From positions 682,001-746,000 of the forward strand of contig NZ_CP067395.1 in the NCBI RefSeq assembly GCF_017355525.1: a stretch of 64,000 bases of DNA, read 5' to 3'. Positions 33,421 to 40,525 of this stretch are shown piece after piece. This DNA comes from Lysobacter enzymogenes (GTDB lineage: Bacteria; Pseudomonadota; Gammaproteobacteria; Xanthomonadales; Xanthomonadaceae). The translations under genes and the position numbers were made by a program. The first letter of the stretch is position 1. The number at the start of each line of letters is the position of its first letter. The notes under the pieces are model-generated. The model was not told where the DNA came from. It saw nothing but the letters and a program-made list of their open reading frames with translations, and did not search any database.

Positions 33421-34500
33421 CTACAACGGTTTTTCGTAACGGATCGTGGTCAGCCCGCTGTTCCATTCTTCGTCCGGATAACGCGCCGTCTCGCGATAGC
33501 CCAGGGCCAGGTACAGCGCCTGGCTGCCGGTGTTGAAGGTGTCGGTCTCCAGGCTCGCCAGCGCCAGCCCTTCGCTGCGCATCGCGGTTTCCAGCGCCTG
33601 CATCAGCGCGCGGGCGATGCCGCGGCGGCGGCCGCGCGCGCCGACGTGCAGCGAGTCGACGAAACCGCCGTCGCGGCCGGCGAAGCCGAGCACGGCGCCG
33701 TCGAGTTCGGCGACCAGCAACTGCGCCAGCTGCGCGTCGACATAGCGCTCGGCCACCCGGTTGTCGTGGTAGTCGGCGATGGCCTGCGCGGTGAGTTGCG
33801 GACGCCAGGTGTCGGCGAAGGTTTCCGCCAGCAAAGCCAGCACCGCGGCGCGGTCGTCGGGCTGGGCGGGGCGGATTACGGGGGCGTCGGACATGGCGGA
33901 GGAGACGAGGCGAAGGACTGCGCGCATTGTCGGCGTCGCGACCGACGCCGGCAACGCAAGCGCGTGCGCTTGCGTCCGCGCTTGCGCGGGAAACCACTCG
34001 GCGCGCCGCAGCCGGCCGGCCAGACAGCGCCGCAGCGCGGGATGGGCCCGGGCCAGATCGGTGTAGTAATCGATCCGGCCCTGGCGATAGCGCTGGTACA
34101 ACGCCGGCTGGCCGGCCTCGCGCAGCGCCTTGAGCGTGTCCGGGCCGAACACGCCGTCGGCCGCCAGCGGCGGGCCGAGCAGGCGCTGCAGCAGCGCGAT
34201 CGCGTGGAAGCCGGCGTCGACGTAGAAGTCGAACACGATCTCGGCCAGCGCCTGCAGCGCGATCGCATCGCCGTCGATGCGGTCCCAGTACAGCGCCTTG
34301 TACAGCGCGGCGGCCTGCGGTTCGCTCAGCGCGCGCAGGTTGCGCAAGGTCGGCGCCACGCCGAGCACGGCGCGGGCGTGGGCCTGGAACACGGGCAGGG
34401 CGATGCCGCGGTTGCTCGCGCCGCCGGGGTCGGCGGGGTCGTCGACGTAGCCGCCTTCGAAGGCCAGCAACTGCGGGAAATAGGCGGCGAAGTCGGCCAT
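33421..34500 (-). CDS. GH108-type lysozyme fused in frame to a GNAT acetyltransferase
   Basis: A single open frame of 359 residues. Residues 1-185 are a glycosyl-hydrolase-108/secretion-activator lysozyme domain: the catalytic E15 sits in LAFEGGYVDDPADPGGASN, then YWDRIDGD and DFYVDAGFHAIALLQRLLG, with a peptidoglycan-binding-3-like GVFGPDTLKAL. Residues 203-359 are a GNAT with GARGRRRGIARALMQALE and LETDTFNTGSQALYLALGYR. No stop codon separates them; an internal ATG at 33894 could also start a free 157-residue GNAT. No signal peptide. Usual family members are separate proteins, so this is either a true fusion, a lost stop codon, or two genes read from separate starts. Confidence 0.7.
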   Translation of the reverse strand: MADFAAYFPQLLAFEGGYVDDPADPGGASNRGIALPVFQAHARAVLGVAPTLRNLRALSEPQAAALYKALYWDRIDGDAIALQALAEIVFDFYVDAGFHAIALLQRLLGPPLAADGVFGPDTLKALREAGQPALYQRYRQGRIDYYTDLARAHPALRRCLAGRLRRAEWFPAQARTQAHALALPASVATPTMRAVLRLVSSAMSDAPVIRPAQPDDRAAVLALLAETFADTWRPQLTAQAIADYHDNRVAERYVDAQLAQLLVAELDGAVLGFAGRDGGFVDSLHVGARGRRRGIARALMQALETAMRSEGLALASLETDTFNTGSQALYLALGYRETARYPDEEWNSGLTTIRYEKPL

Positions 34501-34708
34501 GACGCGGGCGCGGGCGCGGACCGGGCGCCGCGCCGGTACCAACGCCGGGACGCGGGCGCTTGTGACGGCGCGGGCGCGCCCGCCGCCGCCGCCCCGGCCC
34601 GCAGCGACTTTGCCCGCCGCCGCCGCAATCCCGCACCGCGGCCGCCGTCGGCTCGCGCCCGGGCGGATCTTGCTATCGTGTCGCTCCGACCCCCGAGCGT
34701 TTCCCGTT

Positions 34709-36124
34709 TTGGCCCGCCGCACCGCTCCCCAGGCCGAATCCGGCCGCGATCTGCTCAGCGCCTCCGCCGCCGACGCTTCCGCCGCGGCCGAGTCCGTCGC
34801 CGCGCTGCGCCCGCTGGCCGAGCGCATGCGTCCGCGCACCCTCGACGAGATGGTCGGCCAGCGCCGCCTGCTCTCGCCGGGTTCGGCGCTGCGCCGCGCG
34901 GTCGAGTCCGGGCGCGTGCATTCGATGATCCTGTGGGGCCCGCCGGGCTGCGGCAAGACCACCCTGGCGCTGCTGCTGGCGCATTACGCCGACGCCGAAT
35001 TCAAGGCCATCTCCGCGGTGCTGTCGGGCTTGCCGGAGGTGCGCCAGGTGCTGGCCGCGGCCGCGCTGCGCTTCGAGCAGGGCCGGCGCACCGTGCTGTT
35101 CGTCGACGAGGTGCACCGCTTCAACAAGACCCAGCAGGACGCGTTCCTGCCGCACATCGAGCGCGGCAGCATCATTTTCGTCGGCGCCACCACCGAAAAC
35201 CCTTCGTTCGAACTCAACTCGGCCTTGCTGTCGCGCTGCCGCGTGCACGTGATGGAAGCGGTCTCGCCCGAAGACGTACGGGTGACCCTGCGCCGCGCGC
35301 TCGAGGACGAGGCGCGCGGCCTCGGCGCCCAGCACGTGCGCGCCGACGACGAACTGCTGCTGCAGATCGCCACCGCCGCCGACGGCGACGTGCGGCGCGC
35401 GCTGACCTTGCTGGAAATCGCCGCCGAACTGGCCCAGGACGAGGACGGCGAGATCACCGCCGCGACCCTGGCCCAGGTGCTGGCCGACCGCACCCGCCGC
35501 TTCGACAAGGGCGGCGAGCAGTTCTACGACCAGATCTCGGCGCTGCACAAATCCGTGCGCAGCTCCAATCCCGACTCGGCGCTGTACTGGTTCGCGCGCA
35601 TGCTCGACGGCGGCTGCGACCCGCATTACCTGGCGCGGCGGCTGACCCGGATGGCGGTCGAAGACATCGGCCTGGCCGATCCGCGGGCGCTGCAGATGGC
35701 GGTCGACGCCTGGGAGACCTACGACCGCCTCGGCAGCCCCGAGGGCGACCTGGCCCTGGCCCAGGTGGTGATCTATCTGGCCAGCACCGCCAAGTCCAAC
35801 GCCGCCTACGCCGCGTTCAACCAGGCCAAGCGCGACGTGGTCGAGTACGGCACCCAGGACGTTCCGCTGCACCTGCGCAACGCGCCGACCAAGTTGATGA
35901 AGCAGCTCGGCTATTCCAAGGGCTATCAGTACGACCACGATGCCGACGGCGGCGTGGCCCTGGATCAGACCGGCTTCCCCGACGCGATGGGCGAGCGGGT
36001 GTACTACCAGCCGGTCGCGCGCGGGCTGGAGATCAAGCTTGGCGAGAAGCTGCAGCGGCTGCGGGCGCAGCGCGCGCAGGCGCGCGGCGAGGGCGAAGGC
36101 GAAGCGGCGGAGGACGAAGAATGA
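34709..36124 (+). CDS. rarA: Replication-associated recombination protein RarA (MgsA)
   Basis: 471 residues from a TTG at 34709 (family length about 440-450; the start is the least certain part, and a core start at MRPRTLDEMVGQ is also possible). AAA+ clamp-loader-like ATPase acting at stalled replication forks. Walker A GPPGCGKTT near residue 76, Walker B VLFVDEVHRFNK, sensor VGATTENPSFELNSALLSR, and the tetramerisation domain with SDPDSALYWFARML-like SNPDSALYWFARML and QLGYSKGYQYDHD. It follows lolA in E. coli too. Its TGA overlaps an 11-codon ORF leading into crcB. Confidence 0.94.
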   Translation: MARRTAPQAESGRDLLSASAADASAAAESVAALRPLAERMRPRTLDEMVGQRRLLSPGSALRRAVESGRVHSMILWGPPGCGKTTLALLLAHYADAEFKAISAVLSGLPEVRQVLAAAALRFEQGRRTVLFVDEVHRFNKTQQDAFLPHIERGSIIFVGATTENPSFELNSALLSRCRVHVMEAVSPEDVRVTLRRALEDEARGLGAQHVRADDELLLQIATAADGDVRRALTLLEIAAELAQDEDGEITAATLAQVLADRTRRFDKGGEQFYDQISALHKSVRSSNPDSALYWFARMLDGGCDPHYLARRLTRMAVEDIGLADPRALQMAVDAWETYDRLGSPEGDLALAQVVIYLASTAKSNAAYAAFNQAKRDVVEYGTQDVPLHLRNAPTKLMKQLGYSKGYQYDHDADGGVALDQTGFPDAMGERVYYQPVARGLEIKLGEKLQRLRAQRAQARGEGEGEAAEDEE

Positions 36125-36152
36125 GCGCTGGCCACGATCGCGGAGCCGCGGC

Positions 36153-36554
36153 ATGACCCGCGCCGCGCTGCTGCAACTGCTCGCCGTCGCCCTCGGCGGC
36201 GCGCTCGGCACCTTGCTGCGCCACAGCGCCAACCTGCTGCTGCCGCGGCTGCCGGCGCCGTGGCCGACCCTGTCGACCTTGACCGTCAACCTCGCCGGCT
36301 GTTTCTGCGCCGGCCTGCTGCTGGTGTGGCTGGGCCAGCGCCAGGACGCCGACTTCTGGCGCGCGGTGCTGCTGACCGGCGTGCTCGGCGGCCTGACCAC
36401 GTTCTCGGCGTTCGGCGTCGACCTGCTGGCGATGCTGCGCGCGGCGCGCTACGAATGGCTGGCGCTGACCGTGCTGCTGCACGTCGGGCTCGGGCTGGCG
36501 GCGATCGCGCTGGGCTGGAAGCTGGGGCAGGGGCTGTGGCCCGCCCGCGCCTGA
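36153..36554 (+). CDS. crcB: Fluoride efflux channel CrcB/Fluc
   Basis: 133 residues with four membrane spans, the normal size. Dual-topology dimeric channel exporting fluoride. Hallmarks are GGALGTLLRHSAN, TLTVNLAGCFCAGLLL (the N-x-x-G motif) and GVLGGLTTFSAFGVDLLAML with the TTFS fluoride-track motif. The ATG at 36153 overlaps the stop of an 11-codon ORF that itself overlaps the rarA stop. No fluoride riboswitch is visible, as the gene is embedded behind rarA. Confidence 0.93.
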   Translation: MTRAALLQLLAVALGGALGTLLRHSANLLLPRLPAPWPTLSTLTVNLAGCFCAGLLLVWLGQRQDADFWRAVLLTGVLGGLTTFSAFGVDLLAMLRAARYEWLALTVLLHVGLGLAAIALGWKLGQGLWPARA

Positions 36555-36568
36555 GCGACGGTCGCTTC

Positions 36569-36667
36569 CTGTAGGAGCGGCGCGAGCCGCGACCGCGACA
36601 ACGCGACCACTGCGCAGGTTTCGGCGTAGGTGCGTTGTCGCGGTCGCGGCTCGCGCCGCTCCTACAG
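36569..36667. repeat. GTAG-type REP pair, inverted
   Basis: Direct copy ctgtaggagcggcgcgagcc... (36569-36598) and inverted copy tgtcgcggtcgcggctcgcg... (36636-36667), loop of about 38 bp. The loop of each hairpin reads gcga rather than gcaa. It lies between crcB and a convergent gene and may end both transcripts. Confidence 0.85.
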
Positions 36668-36671
36668 GGGG

Positions 36672-36998
36672 TTATCGGTACGGCGGCTCGTCCGAACCGG
36701 CCGCCGCCGGCAGCCGCGTCATCCGCAACACCTCGTCGCTCGGCGCCGCGGACTTGTTCGCCAGCACCTGCTGCAGCGATTCGACCTCAGCCCAGACCAT
36801 ATGCTGCAAGGCCTGCAGCAGGGTCTGGCCGGCGTCGGACAGGCTCAGCCGGCCGTCCGCGCTGAGCGCCAGCCCGTCCTCGATCAAGGCATGCTTCATA
36901 TGACTGGTTTCCGGCTGCACCCCGCGCTGCAGGCCGACCAGGACGCTCAACAGAGCGTGTTCTCGCAACGACACTTTGAACAAAACGCCACTCCCCAT
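36672..36998 (-). CDS. Small winged-helix-like protein, unknown
   Basis: 108 residues from ATG 36998. The segment MKHALIEDGLALSADGRLSL followed by SDAGQTLLQALQHM resembles the recognition-helix and wing of a winged helix-turn-helix (helix, then a short beta-wing DGRLSL, then helix), but the N-terminal helices are brief and no known family is certain. Ends AAGSDEPPYR. The upstream open frame to 37070 has no better start. Lone gene with a REP pair at its 3' end. It could be a small DNA-binding regulator; function unproven. Confidence 0.5.
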   Translation of the reverse strand: MGSGVLFKVSLREHALLSVLVGLQRGVQPETSHMKHALIEDGLALSADGRLSLSDAGQTLLQALQHMVWAEVESLQQVLANKSAAPSDEVLRMTRLPAAAGSDEPPYR

Positions 36999-37247
36999 CG
37001 CACCCGGCACCCGGCACGTAGTGCTTTGCATGTGCCGGGAATCACGATATGGGAACGCATGTGATGACATTTTTGACTGGCGCAGGCGCAGGTGAAAGTG
37101 GCGTTCACGCCCGCGCCGGAGTACGGTAGCGCCGCGCGCCGGGCCGCCCGGCGGCCGGACGCGTTGTAACTGTCACGCCGATGGCGCATCTTCGCCGCTC
37201 ACGCCGGCCGCTTTGGGCCGGCCGCCGCCACCAGGAATCGGAACTCC

Positions 37248-37994
37248 ATGCTGATCTACGACCGCGTCGTCCCGCTCAACCGCGACACCCATCGCCGCCT
37301 GCGCATCCGTACCTCGGAGCACAACGCCCGTTTCGCCGCCAGCCTCAACTCGGTGCCGGTGGCCACGGTCGAGTTCCCCAGCGCGGCCAACGAGTACGCG
37401 ATCGTGTTCGCCAAGTTGGCCAACGGCGACTTCCTGCCGGCGGTGCTGGTCGGCCTGCGCAATCAGCAGAACCTGTACGTCGACGACAGCGCGCGCTGGC
37501 GCCGCGGCTACGTGCCGGCGTTCCTGCGCCAGTACCCGTTCGTGCTGGCCGAGGACCGCGACAGCGGCACGGTCACGGTCTGCGTGGACATGGCCTACGA
37601 CGGCCTGTCGGAAGACGAGGGCGAGCCGCTGTTCGGCGACGACGGCGCCGACACCGAGAACCTGACCCGGGCGATGGGTTTCCTGCAAGACCTGCACAAC
37701 GAGTTCAAGCGCACCGCGATGTTCGCCGCCAAGCTCAAGGAGCTGGACCTGCTGGAAGAACGGGTGATCCGCTTCGGCAACGGCGAGCAGCCGCAGGCCG
37801 AATTGAACGGCGTGTACGCGGTGTCGGAAGAAAAGCTGATGAAGCTCGACGACGCCCAGCTGCCCGAGCTGTTCCGCACCGGCGCGCTGGGCCTGATCTA
37901 CACCCACCTGCTGTCGATGCGCAATCTGGAGCGCCTGTCGGAACTGGCGGTGCAGGCCGAAGGCCAGGGCGAAGCGGGCGGCGCGGTGAACTGA
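37248..37994 (+). CDS. SapC family protein
   Basis: 248 residues, cytosolic by sequence. Matches the SapC family (PF07277 type): opening LIYDRVVPLNRDTHRRLRI, then VPVATVEFPSAANEYAIVF, FLPAVLVGLRNQQNLYVD, GYVPAFLRQYPFVLAED and ending in GLIYTHLLSMRNLERL. SapC-like proteins often neighbour TonB-dependent receptors and flavin halogenases; none is adjacent here, but the TonB-linked secretion locus begins 800 bp downstream. Biochemical role unknown. Followed by a terminator. Confidence 0.85.
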   Translation: MLIYDRVVPLNRDTHRRLRIRTSEHNARFAASLNSVPVATVEFPSAANEYAIVFAKLANGDFLPAVLVGLRNQQNLYVDDSARWRRGYVPAFLRQYPFVLAEDRDSGTVTVCVDMAYDGLSEDEGEPLFGDDGADTENLTRAMGFLQDLHNEFKRTAMFAAKLKELDLLEERVIRFGNGEQPQAELNGVYAVSEEKLMKLDDAQLPELFRTGALGLIYTHLLSMRNLERLSELAVQAEGQGEAGGAVN

Positions 37995-38027
37995 GCCGGC
38001 GCGGGCCGCAGCGATGGAACACCCAGG

Positions 38028-38053
38028 AGCGGCCTTCGGGCCGCTTCTTTTTT
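38028..38053 (+). terminator. Rho-independent terminator after sapC-like gene
   Basis: agcggcc-ttcg-ggccgcttctttttt: GC stem, TTCG loop, T-rich tail, 34 bp past the stop. Confidence 0.85.
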
Positions 38054-38776
38054 GGCCTGGCGATACCGGCAGGAGAGACTTCCGTCCCGACGCTTGCGTT
38101 TCCGGTCGCCGCGATCCGGGAGAAAGCGGCGGGACTGAAGTCGTTCCCGCAAGGCCGGGATTTTGCGATGGCAGCGCGGACGCTGTTTTCGATCAGCAAC
38201 ATCGTCGCGGCGACGCAAGTGCGATAGCGGTCGCGGCTCTTCTCAAAAATATGCGCGATAGCTCCCGGTCCATCGCCGCGCTGTCATCCTCCGCCTGCAC
38301 TGCCGGCGCGAATTCGACGTGTACGTGCGTGCGCAGCCGCTACCCGCAAGCGCGGCTCGTCGCCGGCCGCGCGCACTCGATCGCGTCGCAAGCTTCTGCG
38401 CGCAACGCCGTCTGCGTTTTCGTAATGGATGGCGGCTGCTTTGCATCTCTGCGCCTTGCACCGCACCGACAACGAATCCTTCCTCGCTGAGACTGCGCGA
38501 TCGAACCGATGCGTTCACCGACGCAACCGCAAGTCGCGACATTTCTCACCTGTGTGATACAGATCAAATGCGCATGAGATGTCGTGTGATCGAGCGCGTA
38601 GTTCGCTCGTAACGCACCGGACTTGTGATCGCTGCGTTGCATGCGAGATACATGTGTGACGTATTCCGCGTGCCTTGTCATGTAGCAGTTCAAACATCGT
38701 CACATAGCGAACCTAACTTGGCGCGGTCTGCCGTCCCCCTCCGCTGGGCCGGCGCAACAGGGATGGTTTCGGGTCG
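38054..38776. other. Long upstream region of the two-partner secretion locus
   Basis: About 720 bp with no credible gene; the short open frames are not protein-like. The last 250 bp are relatively AT-rich and carry a Clp/CRP-like site and other TGTGA/TCACA half-sites (TGTGA 38655-38659), so this is likely the control region of the tpsB-to-tpsA genes. Confidence 0.6.
38553..38568 (+). promoter_or_regulatory. Clp/CRP-like binding site upstream of tpsB
   Basis: TGTGATACAGATCAAA matches the CRP consensus TGTGATCTAGATCACA at 13 of 16 positions (half-sites TGTGA and TCAaA, 6-bp spacer). It lies about 210 bp before the tpsB ATG. In Xanthomonadaceae the CRP homologue Clp is a global regulator and prefers the same half-sites. 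Confidence 0.5.
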
Positions 38777-40372
38777 ATGCCTCTACGCCTCATCGCAGCC
38801 GTCGGTCTGACCATGCTCGGGCCGGCGGTTCTCCATGCGCAGGAAAAACCGGCCCGCGCGGACGCCGCGACGGCGGCCGCGGCGCACTTCGACATCCTGG
38901 CGTATCAGGTGGTCGGCAACAGCAAGCTGAGCAACCTGGACATCGAGAAGGTGGTGTACCCGCACCTGGGCCCGCAGCGCAGCGAGCAGGACGTGGAGAA
39001 CGCGCGCGCCGCGCTGCAGTCGCTGTACGACAGCCGCGGCTATCCCACCGTCAGCGTGGCGATTCCCGAACAGGACGTGGCGACCGGGCTGGTGACGCTG
39101 CAGGTCAGCGAACAGAAGGTCGGCCGCCTGCGCGTCAACGGCGCCGAGTATTTCTCGCCCGACGACATCGAACGCGCCGCGCCGTCGCTGGCGCAGGGCT
39201 CGGTGCCGAACTTCAAGGACGTGCAGCGCGACATCGTCGCCTTGAACCAGCTGCCCGACCGGCGCGTGACCCCGGAAATCAAGGCCGGCGCGACCCCGAA
39301 CACGGTCGACGTCGACCTCAACGTCGAGGACAAGCTGCCGCTGCACGGTTCGCTCGAACTCAACAACCGCAACAGCGCCAACACCAGCGACCAGCGCCTG
39401 TCGGCGAGCGTGCGCTACGACAATCTGTGGCAGCTCGGCCACAGCGTCAGCCTGTCGGCGCAGGTCGCGCCGCAGCGCAGTTCCGACGCGAAGGTGGTTT
39501 CGGCCTCGTACCTGGCGCGGTTCGGCGCCTCGCCGTGGTCGCTGCTGGGCTATGCGGTGCGCAGCAAGAGCGATATCGCCGTGGTCGGCGACCTCAACGT
39601 GATCGGCAACGGCACCCTGGCCGGCGTGCGCCTGATGCGCTCGTTCGCCGCGGGCGAGGGCTTCTACCATTCGCTCAGCGTCGGCGTGGACTACAAGGAC
39701 TTCACCGAATCGCTGATCCAGGGCGCCGACCGCGGCGCGGTGCCGATCGAGTACCTCCCGCTCAGCGTCAGCTACAACGCCGACTGGGTCAAGGAACGCT
39801 CGGTCGCCGATCTGGCGCTGTCGGCGGTGTTCAACCTGCGCGGCGTCGGCGACGGGCGCGCGGCGTTCGACGCCAAGCGCTACCAGGCCCAGCCCAATTT
39901 CTTCTATCTGCGCGCCGGAGGCTCCTATACCTGGAAGTCGGCCGGCGACGCGCAGCTGATGCTGCGCCTGCAGACCCAGTTCGCCGGCGAGCCGCTGATC
40001 AGCAACGAGCAATTCAGCATCGGCGGCCTCGACAGCGTGCGCGGCTATTACGAATCCGAAGCGCTCGGCGATCTCGGCGGCGCGGCGACGCTGGAAGCGC
40101 GCACGCCGTCGTTCGCCGACAAGCTCGGCGACGCGTTCCAGGAACTGCGCCTGCGCGCGTTCGTCGACGCCGGCTACGCCCGCATCAACGACCCGCTGCC
40201 CGAGCAGTTGCGCAGCGAGACCCTGGTCAGCGCCGGCGTCGGCGCGACGGTCAAAGCCTTCGGCCATCTCAACGGTTCCATCGATGTGGCCCACCCGTTG
40301 TCCAGCCCCAACGGACGCGAACGCAAGCCCGACTCGGTCGAGGTCGGCGTGCGGCTGTGGGGCGAGTTCTGA
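38777..40372 (+). CDS. Two-partner secretion transporter TpsB (ShlB/FhaC/HecB family)
   Basis: 531 residues, usual TpsB size. Signal peptide 1-21 (ending LHAQ); POTRA-type domain about 38-115 (FDILAYQVVGNSKLSN, then DSRGYPTVSVAIPEQDV) and a second one to about 200; then a 16-strand beta-barrel with many alternating aromatic strands. The conserved barrel motif VRGYYESE begins at residue 421 (the VRGY/F motif of loop 6). Terminal residue is Phe, as expected for Bam-assembled barrels. It should export the giant TpsA encoded 6 kb downstream. First gene of the locus; 153 bp to the next, containing a REP. Confidence 0.93.
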   Translation: MPLRLIAAVGLTMLGPAVLHAQEKPARADAATAAAAHFDILAYQVVGNSKLSNLDIEKVVYPHLGPQRSEQDVENARAALQSLYDSRGYPTVSVAIPEQDVATGLVTLQVSEQKVGRLRVNGAEYFSPDDIERAAPSLAQGSVPNFKDVQRDIVALNQLPDRRVTPEIKAGATPNTVDVDLNVEDKLPLHGSLELNNRNSANTSDQRLSASVRYDNLWQLGHSVSLSAQVAPQRSSDAKVVSASYLARFGASPWSLLGYAVRSKSDIAVVGDLNVIGNGTLAGVRLMRSFAAGEGFYHSLSVGVDYKDFTESLIQGADRGAVPIEYLPLSVSYNADWVKERSVADLALSAVFNLRGVGDGRAAFDAKRYQAQPNFFYLRAGGSYTWKSAGDAQLMLRLQTQFAGEPLISNEQFSIGGLDSVRGYYESEALGDLGGAATLEARTPSFADKLGDAFQELRLRAFVDAGYARINDPLPEQLRSETLVSAGVGATVKAFGHLNGSIDVAHPLSSPNGRERKPDSVEVGVRLWGEF

Positions 40373-40399
40373 CGAAGTCCGAAATCTGAAGTCTGGAGT

Positions 40400-40495
40400 G
40401 TGGGAGGGGCTTGCGCCCCGACGCTTTCGTCCCAGATCGCCGGCAGCGCGCATCGCCGCCGGAGCGGAAGGCATCGGGCCTCAAGGCCCTCCCAC
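40400..40495. repeat. GTGGGAGGG-type REP pair inside the TPS locus
   Basis: gtgggaggggcttgcgcccc at the left (40400 on) and gggcctcaaggccctcccac at the right (to 40495): inverted ends gtgggaggg/ccctcccac, each with its own hairpin (ggggc-ttg-cgcccc region; gggcc-tcaa-ggccc). A second REP family, distinct from the GTAG type. It fills most of the 153-bp tpsB to exbB gap. Confidence 0.75.
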
Positions 40496-40525
40496 CGGTA
40501 CCGAACATCTCTTGGGGAAAGTGTC

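Noticed and set aside
36000..36153. Fluoride riboswitch before crcB
   Set aside because: The upstream bases are rarA coding sequence; no crcB-motif pseudoknot or leader is visible.
38675..38692. Possible Pho box upstream of tpsB (ttgtcat-gtag-cagttca)
   Set aside because: Only the first half resembles CTGTCAT; the second matches three of seven bases. A CTGTCAT at 59129-59135 before the DING-like gene likewise lacks a second half. Not enough to call PhoB control.
38340..38693. 117-codon minus-strand ORF in the tpsB upstream region
   Set aside because: No ribosome-binding site, erratic composition, and it runs through the Clp-like site region; judged random.
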